Below are positions 22,501-33,387 of a stretch of DNA of 64,000 nt, one piece after another. Position 1 is the first letter of the stretch. Each line of letters starts with the position of its first letter. The position numbers and the translations under genes are program-made. The notes beneath the pieces were generated by a model. The model saw nothing but the letters and a program-made list of their open reading frames with translations, had not been told where the DNA came from and searched no databases. Source of the DNA: Oceanococcus atlanticus. Lineage in GTDB: Bacteria; Pseudomonadota; Gammaproteobacteria; Nevskiales; Oceanococcaceae. The stretch covers positions 558,001-622,000 of the forward strand of contig NZ_AQQV01000002.1 in assembly GCF_002088235.1 (NCBI RefSeq). The letters run 5' to 3'.

Positions 22501-25323
22501 ATGCAAACCATCGAAATCCGTGGTGCGCGTACGCACAACCTGAAAAATGTCGATCTCGACATCCCGCGCGACGCGCTGGTCGTGATCACCGGCCTGTCTG
22601 GTTCAGGTAAATCGTCTCTGGCCTTCGACACCATCTATGCCGAGGGGCAACGACGTTATGTGGAGTCACTGTCGGCCTATGCCCGGCAGTTTCTGTCGAT
22701 GATGGAGAAGCCGGATGTTGACCGTATCGACGGTCTCTCGCCGGCCATCTCCATCGAGCAGAAATCAACCTCGCACAACCCGCGCTCGACGGTTGGCACG
22801 GTTACCGAAATCTACGATTACATGCGCTTGCTGTACGCCCGCATCGGCACACCGTATTGCCCGGATCACAATGTCTCGCTGAATGCGCAGACCATTGGCG
22901 AGATGGTCGACACGGTGCTGCGCCAGGAGGCGGAAACCGCATGGCTACTGCTCGCGCCGGTGGTGCGCGGGCGCAAGGGCGAACACGACAAACTGCTCGA
23001 CAGCTTGCGCAGCGAGGGCTTCATCCGCGCACGCATCGACGGCGAGGTCGTCGAGCTGGACGACACGCCGCCGCTCAACCCTAAGGTCAAGCACGACATC
23101 GAAGTGGTGGTCGACCGCTTCAAAGTGCGCCCGGACATGAGCCAGCGCCTGGCTGAATCGTTTGAAACGGCGCTGCGCTTGTCCGATGGCCTGGTTCAGG
23201 TGGTGCCCTATCGGCATGATGCCGAAGAACTGCTGTTCTCGGCCCGCTTCGCCTGCCCGCATTGCGGTTTCGCCATCAAGGAGCTGGAACCGCGGCTGTT
23301 CTCCTTCAACAGCCCGCACGGCGCCTGCCCGGATTGCGACGGCCTGGGCACGCAGTCGGTGTTCGATGAAGAACGCGTGGTCACGCGCCCGGATCTGAGC
23401 CTGTCGGAGGGCGCCATTCGCGGCTGGGATGCCCGCAACGGCTATTACTTCCAGATCATTCGCGGTCTTGCCGAGCATTACGACTTCGATCCGGATATCC
23501 CCTTCAACACCCTGCCCGCCAAGGTTCGCGAGGCCATCCTGTACGGCAGCGGCAGCGAGCGTATTGCCTTCAAATATCCGCGCGCACGCGGCGGTTTCCG
23601 TGAAAAGCGCCATGCCTTTGAAGGCATCCTCAACAATATGCAGCGGCGCTACCACGAAACCGAGTCACAGATGGTGCGAGAGGAGCTGGCCAAATTCCGC
23701 TCGGAAAAACCCTGCGCCAGCTGCGCTGGCTCGCGCCTCAACCGCGCCGCCCGCAGCGTGCGCGTTCAACACACGGCAATGCCGGCCATCGCCCGGCTGT
23801 CGATCCGCGAAGCGATCGGCTGGTTTTCCGAGCTTCAACTGGCTGGCCAGCAGGCCGAAATCGCGGCCCGCATCCTCAAGGAGATCGTGCTGCGGCTGGA
23901 GTTTCTGAACAATGTCGGGCTCGACTACCTGAGCCTGGACCGCGCGGCAGAAACCCTGTCCGGCGGCGAAGCCCAACGCATCCGTCTGGCCAGCCAGATC
24001 GGCGCCGGTCTGGTCGGCGTGCTCTACGTGCTGGACGAGCCATCCATCGGCCTGCATCAGCGCGACAACCAGCGCCTGCTCGACACCCTGATTCACCTGC
24101 GTGATCTGGGCAACACCGTGCTGGTCGTCGAGCACGACGAAGAAGCCATCCGGGCTGCCGATCATGTGCTCGACATCGGTCCCGGGGCCGGCGTGCACGG
24201 CGGCGAAGTGGTCGCTCAGGGGCCGCTCAAGGACATTCTGACCTGCCCGGATTCACTGACCGGAAAATACCTCTCCGGCGCGCTGGAGATCGCCATTCCG
24301 CATGAGCGCACGGCGGCTGACAGCAACCGCATGCTGCGGGTCAATCAGGCCAGCGGCAACAATCTGCACGAGGTCACCGCCGAATTTCCGCTCGGTCTGC
24401 TGACCTGCGTCACAGGGGTGTCCGGCTCGGGCAAATCGACGCTGGTCAACGACACCCTGTACCCGGCCGCGGCCAAAACCCTGAATCGCGCCACCACGCG
24501 CCCAGCTCCATGTGCGGGCATCGACGGCTTTGATCAGCTTGACAAGGTCATCGGTATCGATCAGAGCCCGATCGGGCGCACGCCCCGCTCCAACCCGGCA
24601 ACTTACATCGGCGTGTTCACCGCCATACGCGAACTGTTTTCCGGCACCCCGGAATCGCGCGCACGCGGGTACAAGGCCGGTCGTTTTTCCTTCAACGTCA
24701 AAGGCGGTCGCTGCGAGGCCTGCCAGGGCGATGGCGTGATCAAGGTGGAAATGCACTTTCTGCCCGACATCTACGTGACTTGCGAGGTCTGCAACGGCAG
24801 TCGCTACAACCGCGAAACCCTGGACATCAAGTACAAGGGCAAAACCATCAGCGACGTGCTCAACATGACGGTGGAGGAAGCTGCCGAGTTTTTCAGCGCG
24901 GTGCCGGTGATCAAGCGCAAGCTCGACACCCTGCTGGATGTGGGCCTGACCTACATCACCCTGGGCCAGAATGCGACCACCCTGTCCGGCGGCGAAGCCC
25001 AGCGCGTCAAGCTGGCCAAGGAGCTGTCCCGGCGCGACACCGGGCGCACCCTGTACATCCTTGATGAACCGACCACCGGCCTGCATTTCCACGATGTTGC
25101 GCAACTGCTGCGGGTACTTCACCGGCTGCGTGATCACGGCAACACACTGATCGTGATCGAACACAATCTGGACGTGATCAAGACCGCCGACTGGATTGTC
25201 GATCTGGGCCCGGAAGGCGGTGATGGTGGTGGCCGTATCGTGGGCTGCGGCACGCCCGAACAGGTTGCCCAGGTGGAGGGTTCGCACACCGGGCGATATC
25301 TCAAACAGATGCTGGACGCCTAA
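22501..25323 (+). CDS. uvrA: Excinuclease ABC subunit A
   Basis: A 940-residue UvrA of standard length, the damage-recognition ATPase of nucleotide excision repair, acting with UvrB and UvrC. Two ABC modules are visible. Module 1 has Walker [10 protein letters not shown] (about 31-39) and signature [14 protein letters not shown]; module 2 has GVSGSGKST and [14 protein letters not shown]. Zinc-binding clusters are CPHCGF/CPDCDG in the first half and [14 protein letters not shown] in the second. The gene is monocistronic in appearance. I see no LexA-type operator (CTGT-N8-ACAG) in the 229-base upstream gap. Confidence 0.98.
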   Translation: MQTIEIRGARTHNLKNVDLDIPRDALVVITGLSGSGKSSLAFDTIYAEGQRRYVESLSAYARQFLSMMEKPDVDRIDGLSPAISIEQKSTSHNPRSTVGTVTEIYDYMRLLYARIGTPYCPDHNVSLNAQTIGEMVDTVLRQEAETAWLLLAPVVRGRKGEHDKLLDSLRSEGFIRARIDGEVVELDDTPPLNPKVKHDIEVVVDRFKVRPDMSQRLAESFETALRLSDGLVQVVPYRHDAEELLFSARFACPHCGFAIKELEPRLFSFNSPHGACPDCDGLGTQSVFDEERVVTRPDLSLSEGAIRGWDARNGYYFQIIRGLAEHYDFDPDIPFNTLPAKVREAILYGSGSERIAFKYPRARGGFREKRHAFEGILNNMQRRYHETESQMVREELAKFRSEKPCASCAGSRLNRAARSVRVQHTAMPAIARLSIREAIGWFSELQLAGQQAEIAARILKEIVLRLEFLNNVGLDYLSLDRAAETLSGGEAQRIRLASQIGAGLVGVLYVLDEPSIGLHQRDNQRLLDTLIHLRDLGNTVLVVEHDEEAIRAADHVLDIGPGAGVHGGEVVAQGPLKDILTCPDSLTGKYLSGALEIAIPHERTAADSNRMLRVNQASGNNLHEVTAEFPLGLLTCVTGVSGSGKSTLVNDTLYPAAAKTLNRATTRPAPCAGIDGFDQLDKVIGIDQSPIGRTPRSNPATYIGVFTAIRELFSGTPESRARGYKAGRFSFNVKGGRCEACQGDGVIKVEMHFLPDIYVTCEVCNGSRYNRETLDIKYKGKTISDVLNMTVEEAAEFFSAVPVIKRKLDTLLDVGLTYITLGQNATTLSGGEAQRVKLAKELSRRDTGRTLYILDEPTTGLHFHDVAQLLRVLHRLRDHGNTLIVIEHNLDVIKTADWIVDLGPEGGDGGGRIVGCGTPEQVAQVEGSHTGRYLKQMLDA

Positions 25324-25481
25324 CCACGCTCAAAAGGCGCATCCCAAGCGCCCGCAACTGCAGCCCCGAACGCCGAACTGTGCCATCATTTCATGGCTAA
25401 ATTGCGTTCTTGGGTCGTCACGTTACATTGGGCATGGGAAAAGGACCGTCCGCCAGAGTCCACCCTGTTCAGGAGGGGAAG

Positions 25482-26198
25482 ATGTCAGAGTTACAAAAAG
25501 CCGATACGCGCATCCGCCGCGCCGAGCGGCGGCCACGCTTGTTCGATTTGGCAGCACGTTTGCCCGGCGCTGGCCTTGCTCGAGAAGCCTATGAAGGCAT
25601 TGAGCACTTCGCCCTGACCGAACTCAAGAACCGGCTGGATGCGGTCAACCCGCCAACACCCAGCCCCGGCGACACCACATCGCGCACCCTGTCTCAGCGC
25701 ACTCACCCGCGCGTACTACTGTCCGCCTTGCTTGACGAATCCACCGAGCAGGATCGCGAAGCCGCTCAACGCGCGCTGTACACCGCCATTTTGCTGCAAT
25801 TGACCTCGGACGAGGCCTGCATGCTGGCGGCGCTTTCCGATGACAGCGAGTTTGCCTTGGTCAATATCACGGTCGGCACTCTGCGGACCGGCACCCGCGT
25901 CGCGGCGCGTAATTTTTGCTCGATCGAACGCGGCGCCCCGATCAAACTGCGTGACTACGTCCCAGCCTATATCACCCACCTTTACAACCTGGGCCTGGTC
26001 GAAATCACCAGCGAGAACCGCGATCTGGAAATGAAGTATCAGATTCTGGAAGCCAGCCCGCGTGTCAGCGGCATGGTGCGCGAACTGTCGCAGCACAATC
26101 GCAATGTCAGAACACAGCGTCGGACCCTGCGCATTGCACCGCTCGGTCGGGATTTGTGGTCCTACTGCGACCCGGCCAAAGCAACGCCTGACGAATAA
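25482..26198 (+). CDS. Abi-alpha / DUF4393-like protein
   Basis: A 238-residue soluble protein preceded by AGGAGGGGAAG at good spacing to the ATG at 25482. The middle part (about 85-125: PRVLLSALLDESTEQDREAAQRAL, then LQLTSDEACMLAAL) and the C-terminus (RRTLRIAPLGRDLWSYC) resemble DUF4393/Abi-alpha proteins, in which a helical segment is followed by a LTPxEAxxLxxL motif and a TPLGxxF-like end. Some members are annotated with abortive phage infection, but most are uncharacterised and the match here is by eye only. It is 33 bases upstream of the DUF445 gene and probably cotranscribed with it. Confidence 0.6.
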   Translation: MSELQKADTRIRRAERRPRLFDLAARLPGAGLAREAYEGIEHFALTELKNRLDAVNPPTPSPGDTTSRTLSQRTHPRVLLSALLDESTEQDREAAQRALYTAILLQLTSDEACMLAALSDDSEFALVNITVGTLRTGTRVAARNFCSIERGAPIKLRDYVPAYITHLYNLGLVEITSENRDLEMKYQILEASPRVSGMVRELSQHNRNVRTQRRTLRIAPLGRDLWSYCDPAKATPDE

Positions 26199-26231
26199 CC
26201 CCTGCCCCACTGACAGCAAGCGGATTCGCCC

Positions 26232-27524
26232 ATGTTCGAAGCAGCGTGGTCTGATTTTCAGGCCAATATGTGGCTCTACCTTTCCATGCCCATCACCAGC
26301 GGGCTGGTCGGTTATGTGACCAACGTGGTCGCCATAAAAATGATGTTCCACCCACTGGAATTCTTCGGCAAGCCGCCGTTCCTGGGCTGGCAGGGCATCG
26401 TGCCGCGCAAAGCCGGGAAGATGGCCACCATCGCCTGCAACACCATCGTGCCGCAACTGGTCAGCGAGCAGGAAATATTCGAGCGCCTGGATCCCAAACA
26501 GGTCACCGAGGAGATCAGTGGTCCGATCCTGGAACTGGTCGATCAGATCGTCGAAGAGGTGATGTACGAATACGAACCGGCCTTGTGGGAAACCTTGCCG
26601 GTCACGGCCAAGAACCTGATCATCAAACGGGTCAAGGATGATGCGCCGGAAGTGGTTGAGGCGGTCATGGCCAGCTTGCGCGACAACGTCACCGAGATGT
26701 TCGACCTCACCGACATGGTGGTGACCACGCTGGCGCGTGACAAACAGCTGATCAACAAAATCTTTCAGGAAACCGGCCGGCGCGAGTTCCAGTTCATCGG
26801 CCACTCTGGCTTCTATTTCGGGTTTATATTCGGTGTTATTCAGATGGTCGCCTGGACCTTCTACAAAGGGGATTACCAGCTTCCACTGTTCGGCCTGGCC
26901 GTGGGTTATCTGACCAACTTCATTGCACTCAAGCTGATATTCCGCCCACAAACGCCGATCAAGATTGGCGGACTGCGTATTCAGGGGCTGTTCCACAAAC
27001 GCCAGCCGGAAGTCTCGCGCGATTACGCCAAACTGATTGCCGACGAGATCGTAACCCCCTCCAACATCATTGAGGCGGTACTCAAAGGGCCCTACGCCGA
27101 TCGTGTATTCCACATGATTGCCAAGCATGTAAAACGCGTGATCGACGCCCAGTCCGGCATGGCCAAACCGTTCGTGGCCTGGACCATTGGCACCAAGCGC
27201 TACATTGACATGAAAAACCTGGCGGTCGAGCGCATCGTTGAGAAGCTGCCCGACACCGTGCGCTCGGTTGACGCCTATGCAACCGAGGCGATGGACATTG
27301 CCAACACCCTGTCGGGGCGGCTCAGTGATCTACCGCCGGACGAGTTCGAGGAGATGCTGCGCCCTGCCTTTGAAGAGGATGAGTGGATACTCATCGCTGT
27401 CGGCGCTGCCCTGGGCTTCTGCGTGGGTATAGGCCAGCTGATCGCGTTTAAGGCGCTGGCCAGCGTACCGGCGATCAGCAGCGAAGCGGTTCAGCAAATG
27501 TTAAGCCTTACGACCCTGTTCTGA
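26232..27524 (+). CDS. DUF445 family membrane protein
   Basis: A 430-residue protein of the DUF445 (YheB-type) family. It has two copies of the family signature: GLVGYVTNVVAIKMMFHP near the N-terminus and VGYLTNFIALKLIFRP in the middle. Hydrophobic segments lie near residues 13-35, 195-215 and at the C-terminus (WILIAVGAALGFCVGIGQLIA). In between are long helical regions. Its function is not established; related proteins in Firmicutes are membrane proteins of unknown role. It follows the Abi-alpha-like gene by 33 bases. Confidence 0.85.
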   Translation: MFEAAWSDFQANMWLYLSMPITSGLVGYVTNVVAIKMMFHPLEFFGKPPFLGWQGIVPRKAGKMATIACNTIVPQLVSEQEIFERLDPKQVTEEISGPILELVDQIVEEVMYEYEPALWETLPVTAKNLIIKRVKDDAPEVVEAVMASLRDNVTEMFDLTDMVVTTLARDKQLINKIFQETGRREFQFIGHSGFYFGFIFGVIQMVAWTFYKGDYQLPLFGLAVGYLTNFIALKLIFRPQTPIKIGGLRIQGLFHKRQPEVSRDYAKLIADEIVTPSNIIEAVLKGPYADRVFHMIAKHVKRVIDAQSGMAKPFVAWTIGTKRYIDMKNLAVERIVEKLPDTVRSVDAYATEAMDIANTLSGRLSDLPPDEFEEMLRPAFEEDEWILIAVGAALGFCVGIGQLIAFKALASVPAISSEAVQQMLSLTTLF

Positions 27525-27584
27525 TCTGCGTGCGCCTGTGCCTTAGCGCATAGGTCGCCAAGGCCAATCAGTCTGGTTTGAGTC

Positions 27585-27616
27585 CAGCGCCAGCAGCCTA
27601 AGGGCCGCTGGCGCTG
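27585..27616. terminator. Hairpin between convergent DUF445 and fadH genes
   Basis: CAGCGCCAGC and GCTGGCGCTG form a perfect 10-base stem around a 12-base loop in the 105-base convergent gap. No good T-run follows on either strand, so it is a possible terminator or attenuating hairpin and not a canonical one. Confidence 0.45.
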
Positions 27617-27629
27617 ATTCATTCACGGT

Positions 27630-29681
<2,052 letters not shown>

Positions 29682-29695
29682 TTACCGAACGGTAA
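29682..29695. promoter_or_regulatory. Palindrome TTACCG-AA-CGGTAA upstream of fadH
   Basis: A perfect 6-base inverted repeat with a 2-base centre, 31 bases before the fadH ATG. The form ACCGNNCGGT is typical of operators bound by TetR-type dimers, and a TetR-family gene lies 1.2 kb away on the same strand. The link is inference. Confidence 0.5.
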
Positions 29696-29749
29696 CATCG
29701 GGGCGCAGACCAAGCGGTCAATTCCCCTCAGATCCTCGACCGGCCGGGC

Positions 29750-30640
29750 TTAAGTCGGGCTTAAATCCAGCTGATCACCAGCGGCCGGCGCAATCACCCG
29801 GGTTGATGAGCCCAGTTGCGCCATCTGTGCACGGGCAAAGGCCAGCTTACGATCAATCGCGTCATCATCCTGATCAGGGTCGTGATGAAAGATGCAAAGG
29901 GTCTTGATATCGGCCCGGTGCGCCAGTGCGACCACCTCGCTGACACTGGAATGGCCCCAGTGCTGCTTGCCATCGGCGTACTCGTCATCCATGTACGTGG
30001 TATCGGTCACCAGATAGTCGGCACCGCGCACAAAATCGGCCAAGCGCTGACGATAGGCTTCGTCATAATCAGGGCTATCCGGCGGATACAACTCATTGTC
30101 TGTGACGTAGCAGAACACCGCACCGCCACATTCCAGGCGATACCCCAGGCAGTGACCGGGATGGTTCAAACGCAAGGTACGCATACGCACACCATCGAAC
30201 TCATAATCTCCTTGTTCGAGGTTGGTGTAGGTCACCGAGGCCGCGAATTCATTCAAGGTTACGGGAAAATAGACCCCGTCCATTTGCCCCGCAATAAGCT
30301 CGCGCATGCCCTTGTCCTGCTGGGCCGGGCCGAGCACATCAAAGACATTCCCCTGAACAAACAACGGGGTGAAGAAGGGTAAGGCCTGAATATGGTCGAT
30401 GTGTGGATGGGAAATAAATATGCGGGCCTTGATGTGCTTTCGACCGGCACGCTTGAGGGCATCCGAGAAACTCTTGATACCGCTGCCAGCATCGAAGATG
30501 AACAGCCCGCCGTCAGCAAATTCAACGCTGATACACGAGGTGTTGCCACCGTAACGCAGGCTGCCGCGACCGGTAACGGGCAAAGTGCCGCGCACTCCCC
30601 AGAAGGTGACTTGCGGAAAAGGCGGGCTGTGCATCCCCAT
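29750..30640 (-). CDS. Metallo-beta-lactamase-fold hydrolase
   Basis: A 296-residue MBL-fold protein. The metal motif HPHIDH (HxHxDH) occurs in IFISHPHIDHIQALPFF; further ligands are expected at LNHPGHCLGYRL and VTDTTYMDD. It begins TFWGVRGTLPVTG, with RYGGNTSC, a sequence common to a group of MBL proteins fused or linked to signalling domains. There is no signal peptide. The ATG at 30640 is two codons before another (30634); either may be used. It lies between fadH and a TetR regulator, both on the same strand. The substrate (cyclic nucleotide, phosphodiester or thioester) is unknown. Confidence 0.82.
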   Translation of the reverse strand: MGMHSPPFPQVTFWGVRGTLPVTGRGSLRYGGNTSCISVEFADGGLFIFDAGSGIKSFSDALKRAGRKHIKARIFISHPHIDHIQALPFFTPLFVQGNVFDVLGPAQQDKGMRELIAGQMDGVYFPVTLNEFAASVTYTNLEQGDYEFDGVRMRTLRLNHPGHCLGYRLECGGAVFCYVTDNELYPPDSPDYDEAYRQRLADFVRGADYLVTDTTYMDDEYADGKQHWGHSSVSEVVALAHRADIKTLCIFHHDPDQDDDAIDRKLAFARAQMAQLGSSTRVIAPAAGDQLDLSPT

Positions 30641-30840
30641 CAGTGATCACACCACCCTGATGGGGCGATGGCCCGGATGCTTGCAACGCCGCCGAAAACG
30701 GCACGCCACAAGGCGTCGTTATTCGCTCTCCGGTTTCCCATGCCGGCGCCGCCCCCTGTCGTTGTCAGGAGGTCTACAGTACGGCAGCGTTTGCCCCGGC
30801 GCCAGCACAAACTGCCAACAGCGTCACACTCTGGCGTGGT

Positions 30841-31443
30841 CTACATATCGGGTTTGCGCATGGCGCGCCACAGCAAACGAAACATCGGGTTGGCTTGATC
30901 CCTCAAGCCCGCAGGCTGCCCACGCAGCACCCACATGGTGATGGCCCGGGACGCAAACCCTAGAAGCAGATCAAGCAATACCCGTTCATCAACCTCGTCG
31001 GTCAATATGCCTTTGTCACGCCCTTCCCGAAGCACGCGAGTGAACACAGCAAAAAGTTCAGGCTGACGGAAGGTGTCATTGCGGCTCCAGGTGTTGAGAT
31101 ATACCGAACTGGCCAGTATGCGGCCGACCCGTGGGTTGGACTCGAAGTAGTCGAGAATCACCCAGAACACCTTACGCATGCGGTCTTCGTAGTTCTCAAT
31201 GCCTTCCAGATGATCAATCAAGCGCCCCGCCAGGGCACCCAAATGCGTATCCAGCGTGCCAAACAGCAGCGCTTCCTTGCTGCCGTAATACTTGTAGATG
31301 GTCTGCAAGCTGACATTGGCCTGGCGTGCAATTTCAATCAAGCTGACTTTGTGGAACTCCTGCTCGGAGAACGTTGCAAGCACGGCCGCTTCGATACGTG
31401 CCTGTATCGCAGGGCTGATCGCTGCAGGGCTCTTTCTGACCAA
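30841..31443 (-). CDS. TetR-family transcriptional regulator
   Basis: A 200-residue TetR/AcrR regulator. The N-terminal helix-turn-helix is ARQANVSLQTIYKYYGSKEALL (about residues 40-61), followed by a helical ligand-binding domain. The best start is a TTG at 31443 preceded by AGGTGC; an ATG just upstream is followed immediately by TAG and is unusable. It is divergent from the peroxiredoxin-like gene and upstream, on the same strand, of the MBL protein and fadH. Regulation of fatty-acid genes by an acyl-CoA-type ligand is a reasonable guess. Confidence 0.85.
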   Translation of the reverse strand: MVRKSPAAISPAIQARIEAAVLATFSEQEFHKVSLIEIARQANVSLQTIYKYYGSKEALLFGTLDTHLGALAGRLIDHLEGIENYEDRMRKVFWVILDYFESNPRVGRILASSVYLNTWSRNDTFRQPELFAVFTRVLREGRDKGILTDEVDERVLLDLLLGFASRAITMWVLRGQPAGLRDQANPMFRLLWRAMRKPDM

Positions 31444-31658
31444 GACTGCACCTACATATGAATAACAAGGTAAGGATTGTTACACGCCAAACCGCACAGC
31501 TCAAAGCCTTTTAAATCTTATTTTCAAGCACTTCGACATCGGTCAGCTCTGACAGAGAAGCACAGGAAAGGTAACCCTTATTACTTCCAAGACTCTGAGC
31601 CGCAGGAACGCCGAGCGAAATCCACGGTCAACACAACGCCCCAATCACGAGCCCCGCG

Positions 31659-32291
31659 ATGCGTTTTGCCATAACCGTCTTGATGCTATTTGCCCCCGCC
31701 TTTGTTCTGGCTGCTGACATCGCGCAACGCGCCGAAGATGTCACCCCCCTGAACGCCGGCACCGAGCTGCCCGACGTTCCCGTTCGGACCCTGGACGGGG
31801 GCGAGACCACCTCGCGCACCGCACTCGCCGGAAAGCCAGCCGTGCTGGTGTTTTTCCGCGGCGGCTGGTGTCCGTATTGCAACCGGCATCTGAGCAGCTT
31901 GCGCAAGATCGAAGATGATTTGCAGGCGCTCGGTTATCACCTGATCGCAATCAGCCCGGACAGCCCAGCCTCGCTGCGCGCTGGACTGAAGGAGCACAAG
32001 GCCGAATACACCTTAATTTCCGACAGCTCAGCGGCCTTCATCCGCGCACTTGGAATTGCCTTCGAGGTCGATGCAACGACCCGGGAAAAGTACCGCGGCT
32101 ACGGCATTGACCTTGAGAAGGCCTCTGGCCAAGACCATCACCTGCTGCCGGTGCCGGCTGTCTATGTGGTGAACAGCGAAGGTGTCATCCAGTACCGCTA
32201 CGCCAATCCCGACTACAAAGTCCGCCTCGACAACCAGGAGCTGCTTAAGCAGGTGCGCGCCGCCAACTCGGCGGGTCAGTCTGGGTACTGA
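31659..32291 (+). CDS. Exported peroxiredoxin-like (AhpC/TSA) protein
   Basis: A 210-residue thioredoxin-fold protein with a Sec signal peptide (ITVLMLFAPAFVLAA, about 1-18). The active-site motif is FFRGGWCPYCNRHLSSL, with both cysteines of a CxxC pair, as in the AhpC/TSA peroxiredoxin-like group; ISPDSPASLRAGL is also typical. It probably reduces peroxides or acts as a thiol oxidoreductase in the periplasm. The 3' end overlaps the convergent WYL regulator gene by 16 bases. I see no strong ribosome-binding site. Confidence 0.85.
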   Translation: MRFAITVLMLFAPAFVLAADIAQRAEDVTPLNAGTELPDVPVRTLDGGETTSRTALAGKPAVLVFFRGGWCPYCNRHLSSLRKIEDDLQALGYHLIAISPDSPASLRAGLKEHKAEYTLISDSSAAFIRALGIAFEVDATTREKYRGYGIDLEKASGQDHHLLPVPAVYVVNSEGVIQYRYANPDYKVRLDNQELLKQVRAANSAGQSGY

Positions 32292-33241
32292 GCCAGCGCA
32301 TCAACCAGACGCGCTCGCACCGCCGCACGCAAATCTGCTGGCCCTTGAACCTCGACATCAGGGCCATAACGCAGAATTTCTCCAATTAACTCAGCGCTCT
32401 GCGCGTATGGCACCCGCAAACGGTAACGCCCATCCTGCAACGGTTCACCGCGCTGCTCGGGGTGCCAGGTTTCGGTCGCCACCCAGCGCGCGGCATGGGC
32501 GCTGAAAAGCAGATCTGCTTCGGCTGTCGGCTTGCCTGAAAAAATGCCATAGCTGTGAGCCAGCTGAGCGTCCAGCTCATGCTCGGGCAACTCGCGCGCC
32601 GCCTCGCTGCTTAGCTGTGCTGAGCGGATTTTGTCCAGTGAAAAGGTGCGCAAGCCTTCGCGGCTGTGGCACCAAGCATCCAGGTACCAGTTGTTGCGGT
32701 AGTTGACCAGACGCTGCGGCGACACCGTGCGCAGCGATTCTTCATCGGCGCTGCGGCTGTGATAGGCCAGGCTGAGCTTCTTGCGGCGCACTGTCGCATC
32801 GGCCACAACCTGGAAATACGCCCCCTGATCACGCGTGTTGGTCGAAACGATCTTGACCCGGCGCAGCAACTCACCCGCACCCATGTGTTTTTGCTTGAGA
32901 ATCTCTTCCAGGCGCATACGAAACGGACGCACCATTTCCGACAACAGGCCCTGCCCGGACTCGCCCAGAAACTTGATGCCAGCCATGAGCGCCACCACCT
33001 CGCGCGAACTCAACCACAAACCGGGCAGCTCCCAGCTGCGACCTTCACCGGCGTAGATATAGCCGTTGCGCTCACGATCGTATAAAAGCGGCGCATTGAG
33101 ATGATCGCGCAACAACTCCAGGGTCCGCGTCACTGTCGCACGCGAGCACTCCAGCTGCTGCTGAAGGTCTTCATGCGAAATCGGCGTACGCCGCCCGGAC
33201 AGGATCCGGTGCATGGCGTAAATACGGTCAAATTTGTCCAT
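32276..33241 (-). CDS. WYL-domain transcriptional regulator
   Basis: A 321-residue DNA-binding protein. An N-terminal HTH_11-type winged helix (MDKFDRIYAMHRILSGRRTPIS, then QQQLECSRATVTRTLELL) precedes a WYL domain in which SLAYHSRSADEESLRTVSPQRLV and NWYLDAWCHSREGLRTFSLDKI carry the name-giving residues. A WCX-type C-terminal part follows. WYL proteins bind nucleotides or nucleic acids and often regulate stress, phage defence or DNA-damage genes. It is divergent from the SLC13 permease gene across 146 bases and may control it. Confidence 0.88.
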   Translation of the reverse strand: MDKFDRIYAMHRILSGRRTPISHEDLQQQLECSRATVTRTLELLRDHLNAPLLYDRERNGYIYAGEGRSWELPGLWLSSREVVALMAGIKFLGESGQGLLSEMVRPFRMRLEEILKQKHMGAGELLRRVKIVSTNTRDQGAYFQVVADATVRRKKLSLAYHSRSADEESLRTVSPQRLVNYRNNWYLDAWCHSREGLRTFSLDKIRSAQLSSEAARELPEHELDAQLAHSYGIFSGKPTAEADLLFSAHAARWVATETWHPEQRGEPLQDGRYRLRVPYAQSAELIGEILRYGPDVEVQGPADLRAAVRARLVDALAQYPD

Positions 33242-33387
33242 CGCTTGGCAGGCTCTGTGGAACGTGTACCCATTTTCCGCTTACGCGGCATCCCGATCGC
33301 AAGCTCTCACGGCGAATCCGGTAACATGCCGCAACGCACATGCGTGCGTTGACGGCATTGTTCCACAGCTTAAAGCCCTACCGCTGA

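Noticed and set aside
24253-25287. Minus-strand open frame of 344 codons
   Set aside because: Antisense to the second half of uvrA, with low-complexity composition and no recognisable motif.
25716-27128. Minus-strand open frame of 470 codons
   Set aside because: It covers both the Abi-alpha-like and DUF445 genes on the opposite strand. Those two have proper starts and family signatures, so this frame is a shadow.
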